A stretch of 64,000 nt of DNA from Cellulophaga baltica (GTDB lineage: Bacteria; Bacteroidota; Bacteroidia; Flavobacteriales; Flavobacteriaceae). Positions within the stretch are counted from its first letter, which is position 1. Each line of letters starts with the position of its first letter. The translations under genes and the position numbers were made by a program. The stretch lies in assembly GCF_900102165.1 (NCBI RefSeq), contig NZ_FNBD01000009.1, positions 62,001 to 126,000 of the forward strand, written 5' to 3'. The notes under the pieces are model-generated. The model made no database searches. It was given only the letters and a program-made list of their open reading frames with translations, and had not been told where the DNA came from. Of the stretch, positions 26,571 through 35,218 are shown piece by piece.

Positions 26571-26594
26571 AAAGCGCTTCTAGCGCTTTTTCCT
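26571..26594 (+). terminator. Second hairpin with T-run before the sulfatase gene
   Basis: AAAGCGCT and AGCGCTTT pair around a 3-nt loop, followed by TTCCTTTTT. It lies 30 bp before the sulfatase ATG, so it is either a back-up terminator or a leader hairpin. Confidence 0.5.
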
Positions 26595-26624
26595 TTTTAT
26601 ATAAAGACAAAAAAATATTGAAAA

Positions 26625-28313
26625 ATGCTTAAAAAAATCTTTGTACTTTCCGTTCTATCCATCTCCTTTTTTTCTTGCAAGGAAGCTGCTCAAGAAGAAG
26701 TAATCCCCACTAAAAAGCCAAATATTATTTACATCATGGCAGATGATCATACCACACAAGCATTTGGTATTTATGGCAGTAGGTTGGCAAGTTTAAATCC
26801 TACTCCAACCTTAGATCAATTGGCGCATGAAGGAATGGTCTTTGACAATTGCTTCGTAACCAACGCTATTTGTACACCAAGTAGAGCAACCATCCTTACA
26901 GGACAGTATAGTCAAGCAAATGGAGTATTAGATTTAGAGGGACATTTAGAGACAGCGAATCAATATTTACCGGAAGAACTTAGAAAATTAGGCTATCAAA
27001 CTTCTCTAATTGGAAAATGGCATTTGGGTGAAAAGCCGAATTTTGATTATTACAACATTTTTACAGAGCATGGAGGGCAAGGATCTTATTTTGATCCTAA
27101 TTTGACGGAAAGTGGAATGAATTTCGCGGAATACGGAACACCAGAATATGAGGGAAAAAAATATTCAGGTCACAGTTCAGATATTGTGGCAGACATCTCT
27201 ATAGATTGGCTTAAAAATAAAAGAGACAAAAACAAACCATTTATGTTGATGGTTCAATTTAAAGCGCCCCATGATGATTTTGAATATGCGCCACGCTATA
27301 ATGATTATTTAGCAGATACCTATATTCCTGAGCCTGCAAGTTTGTACGAAAATGGGAATAATGGTTCTATAGCAACACGCGGAAAAAATGACTCCTTACT
27401 TAGTGTAATTGGCTCATCAGTTTCTAAAAGAAATACCATAAGAAGTATGGGAATGCGTTTGTGGAGTGATGCTTTTACTAAAATATCAAACCCAGATTTT
27501 GATGCCTCAGTAGGGACAAATTTAGATTTAAGTGATAAGGCTTATACGCATGCTACTTATCAAGAATATCTAAAAAGATACCTGCGTTGCGTAAAAGGGG
27601 TAGATGATAATGTGGCACGCTTAATTAAATATCTAAAAGAAGAAGGGTTGTATGATAGCAATACCATCATTGTATATACGGGAGATCAGGGCTTTATGCT
27701 TGGGGAGCATGATTATATAGACAAACGTTGGATGTATGAAGAATCTATGCGTATGCCATTTATTGTGCATTATCCAGAAAAAATTAAGCCCAATACCAGA
27801 ACAAATGCAATTATTAATAATACCGATTTTGCTCCAACCTTAATTGATTTAGCAGGGGGCACAGCACCAAAGCAAATGCAGGGGCATAGCTTCAAAACTA
27901 TTTTAGAAACAGGCGAAGAGCCAGAAGATTGGCAACAGTCTACCTATTATAGGTATTGGATGCATATGGCTCATGCACATGCCAATCCAGCGCATTTCGG
28001 AATTCGAACAAAGCAATACAAGCTTATCTTTTTCTATGGTAAGTATTGGGTAGACACCAAAGATCCAGAAGCTACATGGAATAAAAAGAGTTGGGGTAAC
28101 CGGTTTGAAATGGATACTCCCGTGGCTTGGGAATTTTATGATCTCAGTAAAGATCCTAAAGAGATGAATAATGCTTATAACAATCCAGAATACAAGGCTG
28201 TTATTGCCGATTTAAAAAATCAGTTGATAGCAAAACGTAAAAGCTTAAATGAAGAAGACGGGGAAAAATATCCACATATTCAGAAGGTGATTGACGCCCA
28301 TTGGAACGATTAA
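26625..28313 (+). CDS. S1-family sulfatase, lipoprotein
   Basis: A 562-residue sulfatase with a lipobox (SFFSC, Cys18). The catalytic Cys83 lies in CTPSRATILTG, the C-x-P-S-R motif that is oxidised to formylglycine by a maturase. Metal-ligand blocks are YIMADDHT near the N-terminus and VYTGDQGFMLGEHD in the C-terminal half. It removes sulfate esters from sugars; which ester cannot be read from the sequence. It is followed 26 bp later by a DUF5060/DUF4038 glycosidase, and the two are likely cotranscribed. By the surrounding enzymes, galactose or L-galactose sulfate in agar-type galactans is the likely substrate. Confidence 0.92.
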   Translation: MLKKIFVLSVLSISFFSCKEAAQEEVIPTKKPNIIYIMADDHTTQAFGIYGSRLASLNPTPTLDQLAHEGMVFDNCFVTNAICTPSRATILTGQYSQANGVLDLEGHLETANQYLPEELRKLGYQTSLIGKWHLGEKPNFDYYNIFTEHGGQGSYFDPNLTESGMNFAEYGTPEYEGKKYSGHSSDIVADISIDWLKNKRDKNKPFMLMVQFKAPHDDFEYAPRYNDYLADTYIPEPASLYENGNNGSIATRGKNDSLLSVIGSSVSKRNTIRSMGMRLWSDAFTKISNPDFDASVGTNLDLSDKAYTHATYQEYLKRYLRCVKGVDDNVARLIKYLKEEGLYDSNTIIVYTGDQGFMLGEHDYIDKRWMYEESMRMPFIVHYPEKIKPNTRTNAIINNTDFAPTLIDLAGGTAPKQMQGHSFKTILETGEEPEDWQQSTYYRYWMHMAHAHANPAHFGIRTKQYKLIFFYGKYWVDTKDPEATWNKKSWGNRFEMDTPVAWEFYDLSKDPKEMNNAYNNPEYKAVIADLKNQLIAKRKSLNEEDGEKYPHIQKVIDAHWND

Positions 28314-28339
28314 ATATAACCTTGTAGAACCAACTTTTT

Positions 28340-29962
28340 ATGAAAATCAGCATTCAAATATTGGTAGTTATGGTGTTGCTAGTTTCTGTTGCAGGAAACA
28401 GCCAAATGAAAAAAGAGCGGTATACTTCTAGAGTTATTTCCATTCCAAAATGGGAAGTTGTGGATATTAGTTTTAAAAGTAATGAAGAAGCAGTAGCACC
28501 CTACACTACAGATTTTTCAGCAATTTTTACGAATGAAAAGGGTAAGCAACAAAAAGTACTTGGTTTTTATAACGGCAAAAATGAGTGGATCATTCGTTTT
28601 TCTAGTAATGAGGAAGGGCAATATACCTATGAAACCGCATCCGTTCTAAAAGCACTGAATCCGAAGAAAGGTAAAGTTAAGGTAGTGGCTTCGAGTAATA
28701 CGAATCATGGAGGTATTGTAATTAAAGAAGAAGATCCTCAACACTTTTATTATGAAGATGGTACGCCTTATTTTTTATTAGCTTTTGAATGTGATTGGCT
28801 GTATGCCTTAGATTATCATACGGAAAAAAGCTTGCCTAAGACAGATCATTTACTGGATTTAATAAAGGAAAACGGATTCAATCAAATTGTGATGAACGTA
28901 TTTTCTTATGATGTGAGTTGGCAGAAAGATGCGAAACTAGCACAGCATCCAGAGCACGAATTTGGAGGGCCAAAGGATATATTTCCTTTTCTAGGAACAA
29001 ATGATACTCCTGATTATAGTGCCTTGAATCCAGAATTTTTTCAAAAGCTAGACCGGACCATCAGCTCAATGCACGATAAGCGCATAGCATCACATTTGAT
29101 GATTTATGTCTGGAACAAATTAGTCGCCTGGCCCGATATGAATAGCGAGGCAGATAATATGTATTTTGATTATGTGGTAAAACGTTATCAGGCCTTCCCA
29201 AATATGGTTTGGGATATTTCTAAAGAAGCTTTGTATTATGGTAGAGCAGATGAAGCCTATATTCATGGAAGAATTGAAAGACTGCGTAAAGCAGATCAAT
29301 TTAATAGATTGGTGTCGGTACATGATTTTAAATACTGTTCTAATTTCCCTGAAAAGGTGGACTTTATATCTACCCAAAACTGGTCGCACAATCTATATGA
29401 CAAGATGTTAGCTGCTCAGACAAAATTTAAGGACAAGCCTGTATTTAATATAGAGCATGGCGGTTATGAAGAAGCTCCGTATACGGTTTTTACAGGAGAT
29501 TATACGAACGCAGAAACGTGCCTAAGAAGAAATTATATGTGTTTGTTTGCAGGAGTATACACTACGTATTATTGGCAAGGAGCTTCTTGGAATGCTATTA
29601 TTTACAATCCTTTTGAACAGCCAGAAGATTTTAAAAAACCAAAATTTGAATATTTTCAACACATGATGAAATTATTCACTGCATTTGATTTTAGCAAAAT
29701 GAAACCCACACCTTGGCAAAATGGCAGCGCTTACAATCTAACGAATGATGAGAAGACTGTTTTACTCTACATTCATAAAGAAAATTACGGTATAGACGCT
29801 GCATTTTTGAAAAAAGAAAGTAGTAAAAGAACTGTGCAATGGTTTAATTCAGTAACCGGTGAATTTACTAGTGTAGCAGCTATGCAAGATTCAGGTAAGT
29901 TTATATCTCCTTGGTCTGGAAAAGCAGACGCTATTTTGATTTCTGAGCTCAGACAGCCCTAA
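28340..29962 (+). CDS. DUF5060/DUF4038 putative glycoside hydrolase
   Basis: A 540-residue secreted protein (signal peptide ~1-20). An N-terminal DUF5060-like beta domain (~38-115, with LGFYNGKNEWIIRFSSNEEG) precedes a TIM-barrel of the DUF4038 type, starting YYEDGTPYFLLAFECDWLYA. Two candidate catalytic acids are visible: Glu296 in VWDISKEALYYG and Glu372 in FNIEHGGYEE, spaced as in clan GH-A-like retaining enzymes. Relatives include putative endoglucanase/apiosidase-like enzymes, none with a clear role in agar breakdown. It lies between a sulfatase and a GH29. The bond it cuts is unknown. Confidence 0.75.
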   Translation: MKISIQILVVMVLLVSVAGNSQMKKERYTSRVISIPKWEVVDISFKSNEEAVAPYTTDFSAIFTNEKGKQQKVLGFYNGKNEWIIRFSSNEEGQYTYETASVLKALNPKKGKVKVVASSNTNHGGIVIKEEDPQHFYYEDGTPYFLLAFECDWLYALDYHTEKSLPKTDHLLDLIKENGFNQIVMNVFSYDVSWQKDAKLAQHPEHEFGGPKDIFPFLGTNDTPDYSALNPEFFQKLDRTISSMHDKRIASHLMIYVWNKLVAWPDMNSEADNMYFDYVVKRYQAFPNMVWDISKEALYYGRADEAYIHGRIERLRKADQFNRLVSVHDFKYCSNFPEKVDFISTQNWSHNLYDKMLAAQTKFKDKPVFNIEHGGYEEAPYTVFTGDYTNAETCLRRNYMCLFAGVYTTYYWQGASWNAIIYNPFEQPEDFKKPKFEYFQHMMKLFTAFDFSKMKPTPWQNGSAYNLTNDEKTVLLYIHKENYGIDAAFLKKESSKRTVQWFNSVTGEFTSVAAMQDSGKFISPWSGKADAILISELRQP

Positions 29963-30078
29963 AAACAGGTGTTTTAATCATTTGCTCTATTATTAAAGAC
30001 ATACGTTTTAATGCTTTTCGCGGGATAATTCGAATTTCGCTACAGAAACTAAAGGAAACCATTTAAGAATTATTTACC

Positions 30079-31623
30079 ATGAATTTAAAAAGATATATGT
30101 TGTTTGCCATTCTGGTTTGTTCGTTGGCAATTTCTTCCTGTGCTGATAAAAAGGAGAAAAAAGAAACTGTAGAGCAAGAGAAGCCTGTATATGAAGCAAA
30201 CTGGGAATCTATAAAAGCAAATTATAAAGACCCAACATGGTTTAATGAAAAAAAGTTTGGAATTTTTATCCACTGGGGAGCATACAGTGTTCCTGCTTAT
30301 AGTTCAGAATGGTATCCTCGAAAAATGTATATGGATACAGCTACATTTTCTGCGCAATTAAAATTAGGAGAAAAGGGTCCCTCAGATGTTTTTTTACATC
30401 ACAAAGAAAATTGGGGAGATCCAAAAACGTTTGGATATAAAGATTTTATTCCAATGTTTAAAGGTGAAAAATTTGACGCCAATGAGTGGATCAACATCTT
30501 TGAGAAAGCTGGTGCAAAGTACGTGATTCCTGTGGCAGAACATCACGATGGTTTTGCCATGTACAAATCAAATGTGACCCGTTGGAACTCGGTAGATATG
30601 GGGCCTAAAAAAGATATTTTGGGCGAATTATTTAAAGCTGGTAGAGATAAAGGTATGATCATGGGAGCTTCTTCTCACTTTGCCTTCAACTGGTCTTTCT
30701 ATAATAAAAAAGATAAATTTGATACGACAGACCCAGAATATTCAGATTTGTATTCTACCAAGGGTAAAGATTTAACGCAACCTGTATCTGAAGAATTTAA
30801 GGAGCTTTGGTGGGCAAGAACAAAAGATATTATAGATAACTATCAACCAGATATTTTATGGTTCGATTTTTATTTAGATATCCCTGATTTTGCAGATCAA
30901 CGCCCTAAATTAGCCGCCTATTATTACAATAAAGGTATTGAGTGGGGAAAAGAAGTAGTGTTGCAGGATAAAAACTTCTCTCATGAAGCATTTCCAGAAG
31001 GAACAGTTATCTATGATTTAGAACGAGGTAAACTACCTGGAATTAGAAAATTGCCATGGCAAACGGATACCTCAATAGGTAAAAACTCTTGGAGTCATGT
31101 AACCAATTGGGAATCTAAGACCGCCAATGAAATTGTAGATGATTTAATTGATATTGTTAGTAAGAATGGAAATCTATTACTGAATGTAGGTCCAAAAGCT
31201 GATGGTACTATTCCAGAAGATCAGCAAGCTATATTATTTCAAATTGGCGATTGGTTAAAAATTAATGGCGATGCAATATATGATACTACCTACTGGAAAA
31301 CTTTTGGTGAAGGTCCTACAGAAGTAAAAAAAGGACACCACTCAGAAGGTGATAATGAAGGTTTGTCTTCCAAAGACATCAGATTTACAACAAAAGATAA
31401 TAAGTTATTTGCTATCGTTCTTGATTGGCCAGAAGATGGGATTGTAACAATTGAGTCGCTTGCCAAAAATTCAGAATATGTAAAAGATTTAAAGATTACC
31501 AATGCGAAAGTTTTAGGTAGTCCAGACAAAATAAAATGGAGTCAAGAGGCTGATGGTTTAAAAGTAACAATGCCAACAGAAAAACCAGGAGACTTTGCTT
31601 ATGTTATTCAATTCGATTTTTAG
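30079..31623 (+). CDS. GH29 alpha-L-fucosidase/alpha-L-galactosidase-type lipoprotein (copy 2)
   Basis: A 514-residue lipoprotein (lipobox AISSC, Cys21). The GH29 domain begins KKFGIFIHWGAYSVPAYSSEW; the sugar-binding pair is intact (His155-His156-Asp in AEHHDGFAMY) and the nucleophile is expected at Asp263 in PDILWFD. Among the four GH29 proteins this one is closest to the textbook active site. It stands 116 bp after the DUF4038 gene and is followed by a terminator at 31651, so it may be a single-gene unit or the end of the preceding operon. Substrate: an alpha-linked L-fucose or L-galactose residue. Confidence 0.88.
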   Translation: MNLKRYMLFAILVCSLAISSCADKKEKKETVEQEKPVYEANWESIKANYKDPTWFNEKKFGIFIHWGAYSVPAYSSEWYPRKMYMDTATFSAQLKLGEKGPSDVFLHHKENWGDPKTFGYKDFIPMFKGEKFDANEWINIFEKAGAKYVIPVAEHHDGFAMYKSNVTRWNSVDMGPKKDILGELFKAGRDKGMIMGASSHFAFNWSFYNKKDKFDTTDPEYSDLYSTKGKDLTQPVSEEFKELWWARTKDIIDNYQPDILWFDFYLDIPDFADQRPKLAAYYYNKGIEWGKEVVLQDKNFSHEAFPEGTVIYDLERGKLPGIRKLPWQTDTSIGKNSWSHVTNWESKTANEIVDDLIDIVSKNGNLLLNVGPKADGTIPEDQQAILFQIGDWLKINGDAIYDTTYWKTFGEGPTEVKKGHHSEGDNEGLSSKDIRFTTKDNKLFAIVLDWPEDGIVTIESLAKNSEYVKDLKITNAKVLGSPDKIKWSQEADGLKVTMPTEKPGDFAYVIQFDF

Positions 31624-31650
31624 TAGTACTGTAGTTTAATTTTTAGTATG

Positions 31651-31692
31651 TGCCAAGGCTTTGTTTTCTGACGAGTCTTGGCATTTTTTTTT
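31651..31692 (+). terminator. Rho-independent terminator after GH29 copy 2
   Basis: TGCCAAG (31651-31657) pairs with CTTGGCA (31677-31683), followed by nine T residues. Its T-run precedes the start of the DUF1080 gene by ~15 bp, so a TTG at 31678 cannot be a sensible start codon. Confidence 0.8.
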
Positions 31693-31707
31693 AATCCTAA
31701 TCTATAC

Positions 31708-32634
31708 ATGATGAAATTTAGAAATTCACACTATTCCAACATACCCGTTTACACGCTAAGCGCTCTATTACTTTTTATGGTAGGGTGTAAAAGTTCTGCA
31801 GAGGTCACAACCATAACAGAGAAGAATACCCTAACAACAAATATGTTTGAGAAAAATCTATCTAATTGGGAAGTCTGGATAGGGGCGGTTCATACTTCTG
31901 TAGATTTAGACGTAGATAAGTTTGATAATGTTCAAACAGGCAAGCCTTTAGGATTGCATAAGGATGTAAAAAATGTCTTTTCGGTACAAGAGGAAAACGG
32001 AGAAGCTATACTAAAAATAACAGGAGAAATTTACGGAGGGTTAACGACGAAAAAAGAATATGGTAACTATCATCTATCAGTTCAATTTAAATGGGGAGAT
32101 AAGAAATGGGAACCAAGATTAACTACAAAAAGAGATAGTGGCATACTCTATCATGCTAAAGGCCCCCATGGTGCTTTCTGGAATGTGTGGATGGCTAGTG
32201 CTGAGTTTCAAGTTCAAGAAGGAGATTGTGGAGATTTCATTGCTTTAGGTGATGTCTACGGGGATGTCCCTTCGGATAAAAAAATGAGAAGCGACGGTAA
32301 ACCTTATTTTGTTTATAATCCTAAAGGGTCTTTAACGCCTTTAAAATGGGGAGCAGATTTTGAATCGGGACAAGCTAGTAAAGCTACTTTACATGAAAAG
32401 CCACATGGAGAATGGAACACTTTAGAGATTTATTGCTTAGGAAGTGAAAGTCTTCATGTCGTAAATGGTTTTGTAGTGAACAACGTAAAGAATATTCGCT
32501 ATGATTTGGATGGAAAAACATACACGGTTACTAAAGGTAAGATTCAATTACAATCAGAAGCAGCAGAAGTATACTACAAAGATTTAACACTAACACCTAT
32601 TACTGCGTTTCCAGAAAAATTTAAAGGCTTATAA
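31708..32634 (+). CDS. DUF1080 protein (3-keto-disaccharide hydrolase family), lipoprotein
   Basis: A ~308-residue lipoprotein from the ATG at 31708 (lipobox LFMVGC). A longer frame beginning with TTG at 31678 lies inside a terminator and is rejected. The body is a concanavalin-like DUF1080 domain (PF06439): KEYGNYHLSVQFKWGDKKW, DSGILYHAKGPHGAFWNVWM, EFQVQEGDCGDFIALG and EWNTLEIYCLG. DUF1080 members are annotated as 3-keto-disaccharide hydrolases and act on sugars first oxidised at C3 by Gfo/Idh/MocA dehydrogenases. One such exported dehydrogenase occurs at 7205, so the pair may form an oxidative cleavage route. A simple galactan-binding role is also possible. Confidence 0.82.
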   Translation: MMKFRNSHYSNIPVYTLSALLLFMVGCKSSAEVTTITEKNTLTTNMFEKNLSNWEVWIGAVHTSVDLDVDKFDNVQTGKPLGLHKDVKNVFSVQEENGEAILKITGEIYGGLTTKKEYGNYHLSVQFKWGDKKWEPRLTTKRDSGILYHAKGPHGAFWNVWMASAEFQVQEGDCGDFIALGDVYGDVPSDKKMRSDGKPYFVYNPKGSLTPLKWGADFESGQASKATLHEKPHGEWNTLEIYCLGSESLHVVNGFVVNNVKNIRYDLDGKTYTVTKGKIQLQSEAAEVYYKDLTLTPITAFPEKFKGL

Positions 32635-32659
32635 GCCTTTCAGGTGTAATTAATCATCC

Positions 32660-32715
32660 GTTCTATATTCTAGAACATACGTAGTCTGCAATCCTAGTCT
32701 CTTAAATTAATTTTG
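32660..32715 (+). promoter_or_regulatory. Putative promoter region of the GH16/sulfatase pair
   Basis: TAATTTTG (32708-32715) matches TAnnTTTG 41 bp before the GH16 start. About 32 bp further upstream, GTTCTA and TAGAAC (32660-32676) form a perfect 6-bp inverted repeat with a 5-nt spacer. No good -33 TTG is present, which fits an activator-dependent promoter but does not prove it. Confidence 0.4.
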
Positions 32716-32756
32716 AGAGTAATACTCCGGTAATCATAAAACTCAAATTTAGGACA

Positions 32757-33596
32757 ATGAGAATTTTCACAGGTATCGCTTTTCTTTTGGTAAGTAGTGT
32801 TTTTTATGGCCAGACTCCCGAGGTCTCGAAAAATAAAAAATGGGTGCTAGTACCAGAATTATCGGATGAATTTGATCAAGATATTCTAGATACAACCAAA
32901 TGGCAAAAAGAACCTATTGGCAATGATTGGGTATGGGATGGTAGGCCACCTGCACTATTTAAAGCTAGTAATGTTGCTGTAAAAGATGGGAAGTTAAATG
33001 TTACGGTAGGCAAATTAGATCAACCAGTCACTACTAAAGGTAAAGTATTCACCTATCAAGGAGGTATCGTTAGATCTTTAAACCCTGGAAAAGTTGGGTA
33101 TTATTATGAGGCTAAGATGAAAGCTAATAAAACAGTTATGTCTTCTACTTTTTGGCTGATGAGTAAGTATGATTGTGAGCAAAAATTAGAATTAGACATT
33201 CAAGAATGTGTGGGCAGAACTACTGATAAAACAGAAGTTTGGGCACAAAAATGGGATCAAATTTTTCATGCAGATGCCATACACCGTAAAACTACTTGCA
33301 ACCCTGAAGCTAAAAGGGTACAGCAGCAATTTACACCAGAAACAAAAAACCATGAACGCTTCTATGTCTATGGTGCTTGGTGGAAATCTGATACAGAAAT
33401 TTTGTTTTATCTAGATGGTACATATACCTACACTTTAAACCCTACGGTAGCATGGAATGTGCCTGCATATATTCATACGGCTATAGAAACATATGATTGG
33501 AATCCTATTCCTGATGATGGAGGTTTAGTAACGCATGGTACTTTGGAAGAACGTACGACCCAATATGAATGGGTTAGAACATGGGAGTTAAAATAG
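32757..33596 (+). CDS. GH16 endo-hydrolase, porphyranase-like
   Basis: A 279-residue secreted enzyme with a signal peptide (~1-19, VFYGQ) and a single GH16 domain. The catalytic block is ELDIQECVG with Glu145, Asp147 and Glu150 (ExDxxE). Substrate-cleft blocks WDGRPPALFKASN and ETYDWNPIPDDGG are shared with the two minus-strand GH16 proteins and differ from the beta-agarase at 25461. This pattern fits beta-porphyranase-type GH16 enzymes, which cut agar chains containing L-galactose-6-sulfate; a beta-agarase of another subfamily is the main alternative. It has no lipobox, so it may be free in the periplasm or medium. It is followed 33 bp later by a sulfatase. Confidence 0.8.
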   Translation: MRIFTGIAFLLVSSVFYGQTPEVSKNKKWVLVPELSDEFDQDILDTTKWQKEPIGNDWVWDGRPPALFKASNVAVKDGKLNVTVGKLDQPVTTKGKVFTYQGGIVRSLNPGKVGYYYEAKMKANKTVMSSTFWLMSKYDCEQKLELDIQECVGRTTDKTEVWAQKWDQIFHADAIHRKTTCNPEAKRVQQQFTPETKNHERFYVYGAWWKSDTEILFYLDGTYTYTLNPTVAWNVPAYIHTAIETYDWNPIPDDGGLVTHGTLEERTTQYEWVRTWELK

Positions 33597-33629
33597 ATAA
33601 GAACAGATTATGAATTTTAATAACAGACG

Positions 33630-35141
33630 ATGAAAAAGCTTTTAGTTACCGCTTGCTTTATAGGTGTTTCAGCAGTATTAACTGCGCAACAAAAACCAAA
33701 TGTGATTGTGGTTTTGGCAGATGATATAGGTATAGGAGATGTTTCTTATTACCGAAAGATGCATTCTGATGCCATAATAGTAGAAACACCCGCTTTAGAT
33801 CAATTGGCAAAAGAAGGTATGGTTTTTACGGATGCTCATTCACCTGCAGCGCTTTGCGCTCCTTCAAGATATGCAATCATGACGGGCAATAATTGCTACC
33901 GTAGTTATGCCCCATGGGGGGTTTGGGGAGCGTACCAACCATCGCCAATTGGCCCAGATCAATTAACCCTTGGAAAGCTCATGAAGAGTGCCGGATACCG
34001 CACAGCGTTTTTTGGAAAATGGGGATTCGGAATGGATTTTTTTAGAAAAGATGATCCCACGAAAATTTATGTAGCTCCTAGAAAACATATAGAACTTGAT
34101 GTAGACATTCGTCAGATTGCAGGAAAAGGACCTATTCAAAACGGATTTGATTATAGTCTAACATTTCCTGCCGGAATTCAGAATGTACCGTATGCCGTAT
34201 ATGAGAATGAAAAATGGATGCCATTAACACCAAACTCAGAAATAGGATATATCTCTCAAGAAAATATGACCAAGCTTGGGGTTAAATTAGATAAGGATGA
34301 GGGTTTGGGAGACACCGCTTGGGATCCGCACAATATGGGACCTTTACTAGTGAATAAAGCTTTAGATTTTATCGAGAACAGTACAGAAGATCAACCCTTC
34401 TTTATGTACTACTGCTCTCTTGCAGTGCATTTACCGCATACGCCTTCGCGTGAACTTAATGCGGTTAAAATAGCCGAAACAACGCCTTCTCATCACCTAG
34501 ATCTTGTAAAAGAATTGGATGTGCAAATGGCTATGTTAATTGAAACGCTTAAGAAAAAAGGAATTTATGAGAATACGATTATTCTATTTACTTCTGATAA
34601 TGGCGGCCTTCTCCGTAAAGAAACCATTAGTTCAGGGCACCAATCTAATGATATTTATAGAGGAGGAAAAAATCAAGCTTATGAAGGCGGACAAAGAGTA
34701 CCCTTTATTGCATCATGGCCTGGGAAAATTAAAGCAGGAACTATGTCTAAAGTACCCGTACTAGGATTAGATGTTTTAGGAACGCTTGCGGCAATTACAA
34801 ACCAAGAAATTGCAGAAAACCAAGCGTATGATTCCGCTAATTTATTACCTATTCTACTAGGTGAAAATTCAAAGGAAGTACACCCATATTTAATGAATCA
34901 ATCTGGTACAGGTAGAGAGGTTATGATTGTAGAAGATGGGTATAAATTAATTATAGCTTTTGATAAAAAGGATAAAACAGATACTACTCGAAAACCAATA
35001 GCGCTATTCAATTTGAAAGAGAATAGTGAGGAGAACGAGCGTCAAAATTTGATTCATAATCCTAACTATAAATCAAAAGTTAAGCATTTGTTTTCTACAT
35101 ATAATGAAACAAGAGCAGCGGGAACAAAGACAAAAATATAG
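33630..35141 (+). CDS. S1-family sulfatase
   Basis: A 503-residue sulfatase with a signal peptide (~1-20, AVLTAQ). Catalytic Cys76 is in CAPSRYAIMTG; metal ligands lie in VVLADDIGIGD and FTSDNGG. The C-terminal half carries GGKNQAYEGGQRVPFIASWPG, the family's substrate-facing loop. It follows the porphyranase-like GH16 by 33 bp, so the two should be expressed together. The sulfate position it attacks cannot be assigned. Formylglycine maturation by an enzyme encoded elsewhere is required. Confidence 0.92.
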   Translation: MKKLLVTACFIGVSAVLTAQQKPNVIVVLADDIGIGDVSYYRKMHSDAIIVETPALDQLAKEGMVFTDAHSPAALCAPSRYAIMTGNNCYRSYAPWGVWGAYQPSPIGPDQLTLGKLMKSAGYRTAFFGKWGFGMDFFRKDDPTKIYVAPRKHIELDVDIRQIAGKGPIQNGFDYSLTFPAGIQNVPYAVYENEKWMPLTPNSEIGYISQENMTKLGVKLDKDEGLGDTAWDPHNMGPLLVNKALDFIENSTEDQPFFMYYCSLAVHLPHTPSRELNAVKIAETTPSHHLDLVKELDVQMAMLIETLKKKGIYENTIILFTSDNGGLLRKETISSGHQSNDIYRGGKNQAYEGGQRVPFIASWPGKIKAGTMSKVPVLGLDVLGTLAAITNQEIAENQAYDSANLLPILLGENSKEVHPYLMNQSGTGREVMIVEDGYKLIIAFDKKDKTDTTRKPIALFNLKENSEENERQNLIHNPNYKSKVKHLFSTYNETRAAGTKTKI

Positions 35142-35218
35142 CAACATTCTTCTAGTGAATAATGCTAGTTTTTTAGAATGCAACAATAGCCATACTGCAA
35201 ATAAACCAATTATTGAAA

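Noticed and set aside
31678-31707. TTG start giving a longer DUF1080 protein
   Set aside because: The start lies in the terminator stem and T-run at 31651-31692; the ATG at 31708 gives a normal lipoprotein signal.
32623-32640. 18-bp palindrome at the DUF1080 stop codon as a terminator
   Set aside because: The palindrome is perfect but has no T-run after it, so a terminator call is not supported.
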